Assembly (NCBI RefSeq): GCF_030818905.1
Contig: NZ_JAUTAZ010000001.1
Coordinates: forward strand, 1,364,001 to 1,428,000
DNA from: Microbacterium sp. SORGH_AS_0888
Lineage (GTDB): Bacteria > Actinomycetota > Actinomycetes > Actinomycetales > Microbacteriaceae
Direction of reading: 5' to 3'
DNA length: 64,000 nt
Positions 48,759 through 58,221 of this stretch are shown piece by piece (the first letter of the stretch is position 1; each line of letters starts with the position of its first letter). The notes beneath the pieces were generated by a model. The model made no database searches. It was not told where the DNA came from and saw only the letters and a list, made by a program, of their open reading frames with translations. The translations under genes and the position numbers were made by a program.

Positions 48759-49423
48759 GCGCTCACCCGCTTGGGCCCCTGACCGACCGTCACATCGGGC
48801 GCACGCAGATAGAGCGGCTGGTCCGGCCCGCTCGACCGCCCGGCCGCCAGCGCGCGCGCCGCGACGAGGGCGAGCATCGAGGCCGGCACGGCCGTCGCGT
48901 CGACGCGCGCGATCCCCGCCAGTCGCGCATCGACGCCGTCACGGGCCACGAGAGCGGGCTCCGTCGCACGCACGGGCAGCCCGTCGTCGTCGATGCCGTC
49001 GTAGACCGTGTACGCGAACTCGCGGCGCCGCGCATCCGTGACCACGGCGAACGCGCCGGTGTCGGTGTCGGCCAGCTGGGCGCCGAGCAGGATGCCGAGC
49101 GCGACGGCGTCGTGGCTGACCACCGGGACGACGGGGATGTCGCGCGCCAGCGCGAACGCGCGGGCCGCCGCGATCCCGATGCGCAGGCCCGTGAAGGGGC
49201 CCGGCCCCATGCCTGCGGCCACGTGCGTGACGAGATCCGGCGCGGGTGCGAGGACGCCCTGGGCGGGGGCCATGGCCGCGTCCTCGAGCGCGTCGCGCAG
49301 CAGCGTCCCGATGACCTCCGCGTGGCCGAGGGGGTTCTCGCTCGAGCGTTCGGCACGCACCACGCCGTCGGGGTCGATGACCGCGACGGCGGTGCCGATC
49401 GAGGTGTCGATACCGAGGAGCAT
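48755..49423 (-). CDS. tsaB: tRNA t6A biosynthesis dimerisation protein TsaB
   Basis: A 222-residue ASKHA-fold partner of TsaD: LGIDTSIGTAVAV at the N-terminus, GPGPFTGLRIGIAAARAFAL near residue 75 and TDARRREFAY near residue 128. A TACCCT box on the minus strand (49435-49430) 6 nt before the ATG suggests an internal leaderless promoter within the operon. Confidence 0.95.
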   Translation of the reverse strand: MLLGIDTSIGTAVAVIDPDGVVRAERSSENPLGHAEVIGTLLRDALEDAAMAPAQGVLAPAPDLVTHVAAGMGPGPFTGLRIGIAAARAFALARDIPVVPVVSHDAVALGILLGAQLADTDTGAFAVVTDARRREFAYTVYDGIDDDGLPVRATEPALVARDGVDARLAGIARVDATAVPASMLALVAARALAAGRSSGPDQPLYLRAPDVTVGQGPKRVSA

Positions 49424-49447
49424 CGTTCCAGGGTAGCCGTGCGCGGG

Positions 49448-49948
49448 CTAAGGCCGCCGGGAGATCCTGGCCAGGCGCGGCGTCTCGGCATCGAGGTCGA
49501 CCCCGTGCCCGTAGGTCCCGCACGCCGTGTCGACGCCGCGACCGTGCCATTCGCGGTCGAGCTCGATCTCCCACCAGGTGTCGGCGACCGCGTGGGCGAA
49601 GGGGGCGGCCCACTCGGCGACCACGACGGAGCCGGCGAAGTCGATGTCGAGGTCGTCGAGCTCCGCCGCCTGACCCAGCCGGTACGCGTCGACGTGCACG
49701 AGCGGCGCGCCGCCCGTGAGGGAGGGATGCGTCCGGGCGATCACGAACGTGGGGCTCTGGATGGGCCCGCGCACCCCGAGTCCGGCGGCGATGCCGCGGG
49801 TGAGCGTCGTCTTGCCCGCGCCGAGCGCGCCGGTGAGCACGAGCAGGTCTCCGGCGCGCAGGCGTTCGCCGACCTCACGGCCGAGCGCCTCCATGGCCGC
49901 GGGAGACGCGATCTCACGCTCTCCCCGCAGATCGTCGAGTCCCGACAT
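49448..49948 (-). CDS. tsaE: tRNA t6A biosynthesis ATPase TsaE
   Basis: A 166-residue ATPase of the t6A complex with P-loop GALGAGKTTLTRG (near 40-52), SPTFVIARTH and the VHVDAYRLG Walker-B-like segment; VVVAEWAAPF is also conserved. It lies 24 nt upstream of tsaB. Confidence 0.95.
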   Translation of the reverse strand: MSGLDDLRGEREIASPAAMEALGREVGERLRAGDLLVLTGALGAGKTTLTRGIAAGLGVRGPIQSPTFVIARTHPSLTGGAPLVHVDAYRLGQAAELDDLDIDFAGSVVVAEWAAPFAHAVADTWWEIELDREWHGRGVDTACGTYGHGVDLDAETPRLARISRRP

Positions 49949-50002
49949 CCGCCTCTCCTTCCCTACGCCCTCTCCGACCGAGCCCCGCGGGCACGGGCCG
50001 CC

Positions 50003-51124
50003 TCAGGACACCTGCCGGCGCGGGACGCGGGCGCCCACCCGCGTCACGATCTCGTAGTTGATCGTGCCAGCCGCATCCGCCCACTCCGTCGCGGCCGGCA
50101 TCCCGAGCGTCGGATCACCGAAGAGCACGACCTCGTCGCCGACCGCGACCGGCGCGTCGCCGACATCCACCACGAACTGGTCCATCGCGATGCGCCCGGC
50201 GACCCGGAAGCGGCGCCCGCCGATCAGCACCGGTCCGGTTCCCGATGCCTGCCTCGGCACGCCGTCCGCGTACCCGAGGGGCACGAGGGCGAGGGTCGTC
50301 TCGGCGTCCGTGCGATAGGCGTAGCCGTAGGACACGCCCTGCCCCGCGGGCACCCGCCGCACCGCGGCGACGGCAGCGCGCAGGGTCATGGCCGGCCGGA
50401 GGCCGAGGTCGGCCGAGGAGCGGTCCTCGAAGGGCGAGAGGCCGTAGATGCCGATCCCGAGCCGGACGCAGGTGAGCCGCGTCTCGGGCAGCGCGATCGC
50501 GGCATGGGTCGCCGCGATGTGGCGCAGTCGCGGGGCGAGCCCGGCGGATGCGGCGACTCCCAGACCCGCCTCGAACGCGGCGAGCGCGGCACGGTCGTCA
50601 TCGGCCGAGGTGTTGGAGAGGTGGCTGAACGCGCCGAGGACCCGCACGCGCCCGAGGCGCTCGAGCCGGGCCGCCTCGGCGCACACGAGCGCCCACTCCG
50701 CCGGCGGCACGCCGTTGCGGCCGAGGCCGGTCTCGAGCTTGAGGTGGAGGATCGCCGGCCTCTCGGCGGTCGCCGCCGCGGCGGCGGCGTTGAGCTGGTC
50801 CAGGCTCGAGATCCCGAGCTCCACACCGCGTTCCACCGCCTCGCCGAACGCCGCCCCCGGGGCGTGCAGCCAGGCCACGAGGGGCGCATCCACCCCGCCG
50901 CGCCGAAGCGCGAGCGCCTCCGCGAGGTCGGCGACGCCGAGACGGGTCGCCCCGCCCGCGAGCGCGGCGGCGGCCGAACGCGCCGCGCCGTGGCCATACC
51001 CGTCGGCCTTGACGACCGCGATGACATCGACGCCCACCAGACGCCGCAGGTGGCGCACGTTGTCCTCGATCGCGCCCACGTCGATCGTGGCTTCGCGCAT
51101 GACCCCCGCCGGCAGTCGACCCAT
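50003..51124 (-). CDS. alr: Alanine racemase
   Basis: PLP-dependent L/D-alanine racemase for peptidoglycan. The 373 residues contain AVVKADGYGHGA (PLP Lys, near residue 34), HLKLETGLGRNG, CVRLGIGIYGLSP, GVSYGYAYRTD (catalytic Tyr) and AGRIAMDQFVVDV. A TAGCGT box on the minus strand (51137-51132) is 7 nt before ATG 51124, arguing for this start; only 40 nt separate it from the divergent XRE gene. Confidence 0.95.
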   Translation of the reverse strand: MGRLPAGVMREATIDVGAIEDNVRHLRRLVGVDVIAVVKADGYGHGAARSAAAALAGGATRLGVADLAEALALRRGGVDAPLVAWLHAPGAAFGEAVERGVELGISSLDQLNAAAAAATAERPAILHLKLETGLGRNGVPPAEWALVCAEAARLERLGRVRVLGAFSHLSNTSADDDRAALAAFEAGLGVAASAGLAPRLRHIAATHAAIALPETRLTCVRLGIGIYGLSPFEDRSSADLGLRPAMTLRAAVAAVRRVPAGQGVSYGYAYRTDAETTLALVPLGYADGVPRQASGTGPVLIGGRRFRVAGRIAMDQFVVDVGDAPVAVGDEVVLFGDPTLGMPAATEWADAAGTINYEIVTRVGARVPRRQVS

Positions 51125-51164
51125 GCGTCCCACGCTACCGGGTGCCCGCGCCTATGCTGGGGCC

Positions 51165-51761
51165 GTGTCCGCGTCCCCCAGCCCCGCCGCGGGGGACGAC
51201 GCGCTCATCGGGCTATCGCTCGGGCGGGAGATCCGGGCGGCCCGCACGGCGAAGAAGCTCTCGATGCGGCAGGTCGCGGCATCCGCCGACATCAGCCAGC
51301 CCTTCCTCAGCCAGATCGAGTCCGGCCACACGATGCCCTCGATCTCGACCCTCTTCCGGATCGCGAAGGTCCTCGGCATCTCGCCCTCGGCGCTGCTGCC
51401 GAGCCCGCCGGAGCCGTCGCCCGTGCGGGTGAGCCGACGCGCGGACAGTGAGACGGTGCCCGTGTCCGAGCGCGACGACCGCGCGTCGAGCCGCATCATC
51501 TCGACCGAGACCGAGCGTGGCGCGACCGTGCAGGAGTACCGGGTGGCGGGCCCGTACCTGGGCGACTGGTTCGAGTCGGACGGCGAGAACACGATCTACG
51601 TCGTCGAGGGCGAGCTCACCGTGATGATCGACGGTCGCGGCGAGTGGGAGCTCGGCCCCGGCGACGCGCTCGCGCACCCCGGCGCGCTCCGCAACCGGTG
51701 GGCCGTGCGCGACGCGGCCGGCGCGACCGTGCTGCTCGTGCACGCTCCGCTCCTCCCCTGA
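51165..51761 (+). CDS. XRE-family regulator with cupin domain
   Basis: A 198-residue HipB/PuuR-like regulator. The helix-turn-helix LSMRQVAASADISQPFLSQIESG covers residues 33-55 in two parts, and a C-terminal cupin (about 115-195) includes ENTIYVVEGELTVMIDGRGEWELGPGDALAHP. GTG 51165 lies 6 nt after TATGCT (51153-51158), so leaderless. It precedes the aldehyde dehydrogenase operon on the same strand and probably senses a small molecule of that pathway. Confidence 0.9.
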   Translation: MSASPSPAAGDDALIGLSLGREIRAARTAKKLSMRQVAASADISQPFLSQIESGHTMPSISTLFRIAKVLGISPSALLPSPPEPSPVRVSRRADSETVPVSERDDRASSRIISTETERGATVQEYRVAGPYLGDWFESDGENTIYVVEGELTVMIDGRGEWELGPGDALAHPGALRNRWAVRDAAGATVLLVHAPLLP

Positions 51762-51786
51762 CCGCGCCCCCATGCCCCTCCCCTGA

Positions 51787-51859
51787 CCGCGAGACCAGTC
51801 CGAGCCGCCGAGACCGGCGGTTTTCTCGCCGGTCTCGGCGCGCCGGACTGGTCTCGCGG
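51787..51859. repeat. Nested palindromic element PAL-1, copy A (73 nt)
   Basis: Outer arms CCGCGAGACCAGTCCG (51787-51802) and inverse (51844-51859); inner arms GCCGAGACCGGCG (51807-51819) and inverse (51827-51839). Its reverse complement differs from copy B (61222-61294) at only 3 of 73 positions. Located between the XRE and aldehyde dehydrogenase genes. Confidence 0.9.
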
Positions 51860-51934
51860 AATGGACGGGGGCGTGTAACGCGGGCGTAACGTGATTGGTA
51901 TGGGTTATCAACGATAGGTAGCTAGCGTCGGGGC

Positions 51935-53437
51935 ATGGCCACCGACATCCCCCTGCGCGACGGCGTCACGCGCTTCCTCGCCGACGACCCCGGCCGCCTG
52001 CTGATCGACGGGGAGTGGACGGATGCCGCCTCCGGCCGCCGGTTCGCAACCACCGACCCCGCGACCGGCCGCCACCTCGCCGACGTCGCCCGCGGAGAGT
52101 CCGCCGACGTCGACCGGGCGGTCGCCGCGGCCCGACGCGCGCTCGAGAGCGGCGCCTGGGCGAGCATGACTCCGCCGGAGCGCTCGAAGCTGCTGTGGCG
52201 CGTCGCCGACCTCATGGAGTCGCACCTCGACGAGCTGGCCGAGCTGGAGACCCTCGATCAGGGCAAGAACTGGCGCACCTCGCGGTTCGGCGAGATCCCG
52301 GCGGCCATCAACCAGTTCCGCTACTACGCCGGATGGCCGACCAAGATCATGGGCGAGGTGCTGCCCGCGACGGTGGGACGCACGCCTCCCGGCGCGTCGC
52401 TGTTCGCCTACACCCGCCGCGAGCCGGTGGGTGTCGTGGGCGCGATCGTGCCGTGGAACTCCCCCATGATCATGACCGCGATGAAGCTCGCCCCGGCGCT
52501 GGCGGCCGGCTGCACGATCGTGCTGAAGCCGGCCGAGAACACCCCGCTGACGGCGCTGTTCCTCGGCCGGCTGCTGCAGGAGGCGGGGCTCCCCGCCGGC
52601 GCCGTCAACATCGTCACCGGGTTCGGCGGCGAGGCGGGCCAGGCCCTCGCCGATCACCGCGGCGTCGACAAGATCGCCTTCACCGGATCGACCGCGGTCG
52701 GCAAGCGGCTGCTGGCGAGCGCGGCCGGCAATCTCAAGCGCCTGACCCTCGAGCTCGGTGGCAAGTCGCCGTCGATCGTGCTGCCCGACGCCGATCTCAC
52801 GGCGGCCGTCGCGGGAGTCTCCAGCGGCATCTTCGACAACGGGGGCCAGGTCTGCGTCGCGAGCGCCCGCATCTACGCGCACCGCGACGTCTACGATGAC
52901 GTGGTGTCTGGCATGGCGGCGGCCGGCGAGAAGCTGCGCCTCGGACACGGCCTCGACCCGGAGGCCGACCTCGGACCGCTCGTGAGCGTGCCGCAGGCGG
53001 AACGCGTCGAGCGCTTCGTCGCGGAGGGCGCCGCCGACGGCGTCACGGTCGTGACCGGCGGAGAGCGCAGCGGCGCGGCCGGCACCTTCTACTCCCCCAC
53101 GGTGCTCACCGGCGTCCGGCCCGGGGCCCGCCTCATGCGGGAGGAGATCTTCGGGCCCGTCGCGGTCGTCACCCCCTTCGACGACCTCGACGAGGTCGTC
53201 GGCTGGGCCAACGACTCCGACTACGGCCTGGCCGCGAGCGTATGGACCGAGGGCCTCGGCGATGCGCACCGCCTGGCCGCGCGCCTGCAGGCGGGCACCG
53301 TGTGGGTCAACTGTCACTCGTTCCTCGGCCCGGAGCTGCCCAAGGGCGGCCACAAGGAGTCCGGCTGGGGGTACGAGAACGGGCCACAGGGTCTGGAGAA
53401 CTACCTGGAGACCAAGAGCGTGGTGATGGTGCTGTGA
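51935..53437 (+). CDS. Aldehyde dehydrogenase family protein
   Basis: A 500-residue NAD(P)-dependent aldehyde dehydrogenase. PWNSPMIMTAMKLAPAL (near residue 170), the FTGSTAVGK cofactor motif, general-base Glu in LELGGKSP and nucleophile Cys in NGGQVCVASARIY are all intact. TAGCGT (51923-51928) 6 nt before the ATG suggests a leaderless operon mRNA. The stop overlaps the next gene by 4 nt. It probably oxidises an aldehyde released by the downstream decarboxylase or GMC enzyme. Confidence 0.94.
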   Translation: MATDIPLRDGVTRFLADDPGRLLIDGEWTDAASGRRFATTDPATGRHLADVARGESADVDRAVAAARRALESGAWASMTPPERSKLLWRVADLMESHLDELAELETLDQGKNWRTSRFGEIPAAINQFRYYAGWPTKIMGEVLPATVGRTPPGASLFAYTRREPVGVVGAIVPWNSPMIMTAMKLAPALAAGCTIVLKPAENTPLTALFLGRLLQEAGLPAGAVNIVTGFGGEAGQALADHRGVDKIAFTGSTAVGKRLLASAAGNLKRLTLELGGKSPSIVLPDADLTAAVAGVSSGIFDNGGQVCVASARIYAHRDVYDDVVSGMAAAGEKLRLGHGLDPEADLGPLVSVPQAERVERFVAEGAADGVTVVTGGERSGAAGTFYSPTVLTGVRPGARLMREEIFGPVAVVTPFDDLDEVVGWANDSDYGLAASVWTEGLGDAHRLAARLQAGTVWVNCHSFLGPELPKGGHKESGWGYENGPQGLENYLETKSVVMVL

Positions 53438-54924
53438 GCGGGGCGGCGGGCGGACGCATCCTGCTGGGAGTGTTCGAGACGATGAACCCCAGCAACGGGA
53501 TGCCGACCTGGACGCATCCCGAGGGACGCGGCGACGACTGGGACGACCTCGGCTACTGGCTGGGGCTGGCCCGCGAACTGGATGCGGCGGGCTTCGACTT
53601 CCTCTTCTTCGCCGACACGTACGGTTACGCGACCCTGGGCGGCCGGATGCCGGAGGAGGTCGCCGCCCACGGGATCCAGTTCCCCGCCCTCGACCCGATG
53701 CTCGCGATCGCCGCCCTCGCGCGAGAGACGCGCGACATCGGTTTCGTCGTGACCTCCCCGACGACCGTCGAGCGCCCCTACGCGACGGCGCGCCGCTTCG
53801 CCACGCTGGACCGTTTCACGGACGGGCGCATCGGCTGGAACGTCGTGACCGGCAGCTCCCAGGCGACGACCGACGAGCTGTTCGGGGTGACGGCGACGCT
53901 CGACCACGATGCCCGATACGACGCGGCGGACGACTTCCTGGACACATGCCTGCGGTTCTGGGAGCACAGCTGGGATGACGACGCCGAGGTGCGCGACCGC
54001 GAGCGCGGCGTGTACGCCGACCCCGCGAAGCTGCACCGGGTGGAGGTGGATGGCGTGCATCAGCGCGCCGCCGGCGTCTTCGCCGTGCCTCCGACCCGCC
54101 AGCGGACCCCCGTGCTGTTCCAGGCGGGCACGAGCGACCGTGGCCGCGCCTACGCCGCCCGCAACGCCGAGGCCGTGTTCATCCAGGGGCAGTCGATCGA
54201 GACCGCGGCGGCGCACGTCGCCGACATCCGCGCGCAGGCGGCACGACACGGTCGCGACGCCGACGAGGTGAAGGTCGTGACCGGGATGACGGTCACGGTC
54301 GCGCCGACCGAGGCGGAGGCGCGCGCGCTGCGCGCGGAGTACGAGGCGGTGCTGAGGCTCGACGACGCCGCGGTCATGTTCGCCGGCATCACGGGAATCG
54401 ACCTGACGGGCATCGACCCCGACACGCGCGTCGCCGACCTCTCGACCGATCTCGGGCAGACGCTCATCAACCGCTACGCCCGCGCGGATCCCGACATCCG
54501 GGTGCGTGCCGTGCTGGACCAGTTCCGCACGAAGGCGATCCGCGGTTTCCAGGTGACGGGCACACCCGAGCAGGTGGCGGACGAGATCGAGGCGATCGTC
54601 GACGGCTCCGGGATCGACGGGATCATGCTCGAGCCGACCTTCGGCGGCTCCGCCGCCTATCGCGCGTTCATCGACCTGGTGCTCCCGCTCCTCCGCTCCC
54701 GCGGTCGCGTCGCCCCCGCCCCGCCCGCCGCCACCGCCGTGCCCGCCGCCCCCGCCGCGCCCGTCACCCTGCGCGAACGCCTCACGGGCTCCCCGCGCCT
54801 GGCCGCCACCCACCGCGCACGCCGTCTCACCGCATCCACCATCGAACCGTCAAGAAACGCGCATAGTCGCCCCGATATCGAGCGGAATGTGACGGCTCGG
54901 CAGACAGAAAGAGAGAACGCATGA
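53434..54924 (+). CDS. LLM-class flavin-dependent monooxygenase (NtaA/SnaA/DszA-like)
   Basis: A 496-residue TIM-barrel FMNH2-dependent monooxygenase: DDWDDLGYWLGLARELDAAGFDFLFFADTY in two parts (near residues 30-60), RFATLDRFTDGRIGWNVVTGS, and VLFQAGTSDRGR, as in the bacterial NtaA/SnaA/SoxA group. About 50 C-terminal residues after LLRSRGRVAPAPP are Ala/Pro/Arg-rich and look like an unconserved tail. Start GTG 53434 overlaps the dehydrogenase stop. It needs reduced flavin, presumably from the flavin reductase that ends the operon. Substrate unknown. Confidence 0.9.
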   Translation: MSGAAGGRILLGVFETMNPSNGMPTWTHPEGRGDDWDDLGYWLGLARELDAAGFDFLFFADTYGYATLGGRMPEEVAAHGIQFPALDPMLAIAALARETRDIGFVVTSPTTVERPYATARRFATLDRFTDGRIGWNVVTGSSQATTDELFGVTATLDHDARYDAADDFLDTCLRFWEHSWDDDAEVRDRERGVYADPAKLHRVEVDGVHQRAAGVFAVPPTRQRTPVLFQAGTSDRGRAYAARNAEAVFIQGQSIETAAAHVADIRAQAARHGRDADEVKVVTGMTVTVAPTEAEARALRAEYEAVLRLDDAAVMFAGITGIDLTGIDPDTRVADLSTDLGQTLINRYARADPDIRVRAVLDQFRTKAIRGFQVTGTPEQVADEIEAIVDGSGIDGIMLEPTFGGSAAYRAFIDLVLPLLRSRGRVAPAPPAATAVPAAPAAPVTLRERLTGSPRLAATHRARRLTASTIEPSRNAHSRPDIERNVTARQTERENA

Positions 54925-55421
54925 GAGCCGACGCCGTCGAGGCGGTGATCCGGGGCCTGAAGAAGGCCGGGGTCTCGATCGCCACCTACCTGCCCGACTC
55001 GCTCCTCAAGGAGCTGTACCCGGCGCTGGACGCGGATGCCGACATCCGCACGATCCCCGTGACGAACGAGGGCGAGGGGGCCGCCATCGCGGGCGGGGTG
55101 TTCCTCTCCGGCAAGCGGGCCGTGCTCGTGATGGAGAACTCGGGGCTGCGCGCGGCGACCGAGCACCTGGCACGGATGGGCCTCGGCGCCGGCATCCCGG
55201 TCGTCATGATCATGAGCTACCGGGGCGAGATCGGCGAGAACAACTGGTGGGCGATCCCGCACGGCATCACGATGGAGCCGCTGCTGCAGGCCCTGCGCAC
55301 GCCGTACACGATCGTGCGCGAGGTCGACGAGATCGAGCAGGCGATCGTGAACGCGTACGAGACGGCCTACGCCTCGTACTACCACGTAGCCGTCGTCCTG
55401 GGAGGAGGGCTGGTCCGATGA
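54921..55421 (+). CDS. TPP-dependent 2-oxoacid decarboxylase, alpha (PYR) subunit
   Basis: A 166-residue protein matching the alpha subunit of sulfopyruvate decarboxylase (ComD) and the N-terminal half of phosphonopyruvate decarboxylase: GVSIATYLPDSLLKEL, IPVTNEGEGAAIAGGVFLSGK (the cofactor-activating Glu of the PYR domain) and LVMENSGLRAATEHLARMG. It overlaps both neighbours by 4 nt. It requires the beta subunit encoded next for the cofactor site. The true 2-oxoacid is not deducible. Confidence 0.88.
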   Translation: MRADAVEAVIRGLKKAGVSIATYLPDSLLKELYPALDADADIRTIPVTNEGEGAAIAGGVFLSGKRAVLVMENSGLRAATEHLARMGLGAGIPVVMIMSYRGEIGENNWWAIPHGITMEPLLQALRTPYTIVREVDEIEQAIVNAYETAYASYYHVAVVLGGGLVR

Positions 55422-56035
55422 GCTACAGCCGTTTCGAGGCCATGAAGCTGCTCGGCGCCCGGCTCGACACCGAGGCGCTGGTGATCCTGTCGCTGGGCGG
55501 CGCGGTGGACGAGTGGTACAACGCCGCCCCGCACATGCGCGCGGCGAGCCTGTTCCAGCAGCAGCTCGGATGCGTCACGCCGGAGGCGTTCGGCCTTGCC
55601 GCAGGTCTGCCGCACCGCCGAGTCGTGTCGCTCGACACCGACGGCGGGCTGCTGTTCAACCTGGGCATCCTCGCGACCCTCGGCAACGAGAAGCCCGCGA
55701 ACCTCTTCGTCGTCGTGTGGGACAACGAGCAGTACCAGTCGATCGGCGGGCCGCGCACGCACACGGCTGCGGGCAACGTCGATCTCGCGGCGATCGCGCG
55801 CGGCGCGGGGGTGCGGCACGCGTACACCGCCGAGACCCTCGCGGAGTTCGACACGCACTGCGAGGCGGGTCTCGCCGCATCCGAGCCGTACATCGTGGTC
55901 GCCAAGACCGACGGCGTCCTCGAGCCCGGGATCCGACGCAAGCACTCGGACGGACGCGAGGACAAGTACATCTTCGTGCGGCACGTGGAGGAGCTCGAGG
56001 GCGTCACGATCATGGGTCCGAGCGAGCACAACTGA
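55418..56035 (+). CDS. TPP-dependent 2-oxoacid decarboxylase, beta (PP) subunit
   Basis: A 205-residue ComE-like subunit. The TPP-binding motif is the usual GDG-N25-NN segment in variant form: VSLDTDGGLLFNLG followed by VVVWDNEQYQSIGG. FGLAAGLPHRRV lies upstream. With the alpha subunit it forms a complete decarboxylase that would release an aldehyde from a 2-oxoacid. It overlaps the alpha gene by 4 nt and the GMC gene by 1 nt. Confidence 0.88.
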   Translation: MSYSRFEAMKLLGARLDTEALVILSLGGAVDEWYNAAPHMRAASLFQQQLGCVTPEAFGLAAGLPHRRVVSLDTDGGLLFNLGILATLGNEKPANLFVVVWDNEQYQSIGGPRTHTAAGNVDLAAIARGAGVRHAYTAETLAEFDTHCEAGLAASEPYIVVAKTDGVLEPGIRRKHSDGREDKYIFVRHVEELEGVTIMGPSEHN

Positions 56036-57658
56036 TGGTCCTGCTCCGGGCGGCCGAGCCCGCCGCATCCGGCTACGACGTGATCGTCGTGGGCGGCGGC
56101 GCGGCGGGCTCGGTGCTGGCCGCGCGCCTCTCCGAGGACGAGGCGGCGCAGGTGCTGCTGATCGAGGCCGGACCCGATCATCGGGGTGTCCACGGGATCC
56201 TCGACGCGGCGCACTGGGACGCCCTGATCGGCGGTCGCTACGACTACGGCTACCGCTCGACGCCGACGCCGCACGTGCTCGGACGCTCGATCGGGATGCC
56301 GCGGGGCCGCGTGCTCGGCGGCAGCTCGTCGACCAACGCGATGCTCTGGTACCGCGGCGGCCGCGCCGACTACGACGCGTGGGCCTCGGCGGGAGCGACC
56401 GGCTGGGGCTACGACGACCTGCTCCCGTCCTTCCGGCGCTCCGAGACGCGCGCGGGCGGCGATCCCCGTTACCGCGGCACCGCCGGCCCGGTGCGGGTCG
56501 GTCCGCTGTCGCGGCTGCACCCCATCGCGCATGCGCTGGTGGCGGCATCCGCCGAGCGGGGGCTGCCCGTGATCGACGACGCGAACGCCGCCGACAACGA
56601 GGGGGCGACCTACCCGGACTACAACGCGCTCGAGACGGCCGACGGCGGATTCGAACGGTGGAGCACGGCACGCGCCTACCTCGAGCCGGCGCTCGGACGG
56701 CCGAACCTGCACGTGCGGGTCGACAGCCCGGTGCAGACCCTCGTGCTCAAGGGGACGCGGGTCGTCGGGGTACGGCACATGGTCGCCGGGAGGCAGATCG
56801 AGACGCGGGCGGATGCCGTCGTCCTCGCGGCCGGGGCGATCGACACCCCCTTGCTGCTGCAGCGCTCGGGCATCGGCGATCCGGCGCGGCTTCGCGCCGT
56901 CGGCATCCGTCCCGTGCACGACCTGCCCGGGGTGGGCGAGAACTTCCAGGACCACCCGCTGATCCTCGGCGTCAACCGTCCGCGCCCGCGCGGACCTCGG
57001 CCCGGTCATCGGCAACGGCGGCGGTGCGATGCTCAACTGGCGCAGCAGCCAGGCCGCGGCGGGCCCGGACCTGCACGTCGTCGTGGCGCACGGGTCGCGG
57101 GGCGATGAGGCGCTGCACGCCCGCCACGACCTGTCCGGCGATCGCGTGTTCGCGCTCGTCCCGGGGCTGTACGGATCGCGGAGCATCGGCTGGGTGCGGG
57201 CGAGGGCCGCGGATGCGGCGGTGCCGGCCGACATCCAGCCGAACTACCTGGCCGATCCGCGCGACCTCGCCGCCATGGTCGAGGCGCTCGAGGCCGTGCA
57301 GGACCTCATCGCCTCCCCCGCCTACGCGGAGCTCGCGGCGGGTCCCCTCACGCCGCCCGTGGGTCTCGACCGCGCCGAGCGCACCCGGTTCGTGCGTGAG
57401 AACATCGGCAGCTTCTTCCACTGCGCGGGCACGGCCCGGATCGGCGGCGACGAGCTCGCGGTCGTGGACCCGGGGCTGCGCGTCAGGGGCCTCACGGGCG
57501 TCTGGGTCGCGGACGCCTCGGTCATGCCCGTCATCCCCACCGCCAACACCCAGGCCCCGACCGTCGCGATCGCCGAGCGCGCGGTCACGCTGATCGCGGC
57601 ATCCCTCGCGCCGCAGCCGACGCGCCCCGGGGCGCCAGAACAGGAGATCACCGCATGA
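56035..57658 (+). pseudogene. GMC family FAD oxidoreductase, frameshifted
   Basis: A choline-dehydrogenase-like GMC oxidoreductase of about 540 residues when one base is skipped. The FAD-binding DVIVVGGGAAGSVLAARLSED lies near residues 15-35; GRVLGGSSSTNAMLWYRGG near residue 90 and VVLAAGAIDTPLLLQRSGIG near 265 are GMC signatures. The frame shifts between 56979 and 56993, from GVNRPRPR to ADLGPVIGNGGGAMLN. The C-terminal part keeps the active-site-type SFFHCAGTARIGG and ANTQAPTVAIAERA. ATG 56035 overlaps the previous stop. Its end overlaps the flavin reductase start by 4 nt. It probably oxidises an alcohol in this pathway. Confidence 0.82.
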
Positions 57659-58179
57659 GCCGCGCCGAACTGCCCCTGTACGACAACGACACCGCCGAGC
57701 TGCGGCGGGCGTTCTCGTTCTTCCCGTCCGGCGTGGTCGCCCTCCTCGCCGAGGTCGAGGGACAGCCGCAGGGGCTCGTCGCCTCGGCGTTCACGGTCGG
57801 GGTCTCGATGGACCCGCCGCTCGTGTCGTGCGCGGTCCAGCGCACCTCGACGACGTGGCCGCTGCTGCGCGGCGCTGCGCGCATCGGGGTCACGGTGCTC
57901 GCCGACGGGCAGGGCGATCTCGCCCGCCAGCTCTCGGGACGGGACCGCGCACGTCGGTTCGATGGCGTGCCGCTGCGCGAGACGGGCTCGTCCGCGCGTT
58001 TCATCGACGGGACGCCGCTGTGGCTCGAGTGTCGTCTGTACGCGGAGCATCCCGCCGGCGACCACACGATCGCCCTGCTGGAGGTCACCGGCATCGGCGT
58101 GCTCCCCGAGCTCGAGCCGCTCGTGTTCCACCGCTCGGACTTCCGGGCGCTCCAGCTCACCCAGGAGGACCTGGACTAG
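57655..58179 (+). CDS. Flavin reductase family protein
   Basis: A 174-residue HpaC-like flavin reductase: LRRAFSFFPSGVVALLAEV, then LVASAFTVGVSMDPPLVSCAV and RIGVTVLADGQGDLARQLSG, the split-barrel FMN/FAD reductase pattern. It supplies reduced flavin, most likely to the LLM monooxygenase of the same operon. It overlaps the GMC gene by 4 nt and is the last gene of the operon. Confidence 0.93.
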   Translation: MSRAELPLYDNDTAELRRAFSFFPSGVVALLAEVEGQPQGLVASAFTVGVSMDPPLVSCAVQRTSTTWPLLRGAARIGVTVLADGQGDLARQLSGRDRARRFDGVPLRETGSSARFIDGTPLWLECRLYAEHPAGDHTIALLEVTGIGVLPELEPLVFHRSDFRALQLTQEDLD

Positions 58180-58221
58180 GGTCCGCGGCGGGGTGTGCCC
58201 GGGCGACCCCGAGCCCGTCCT

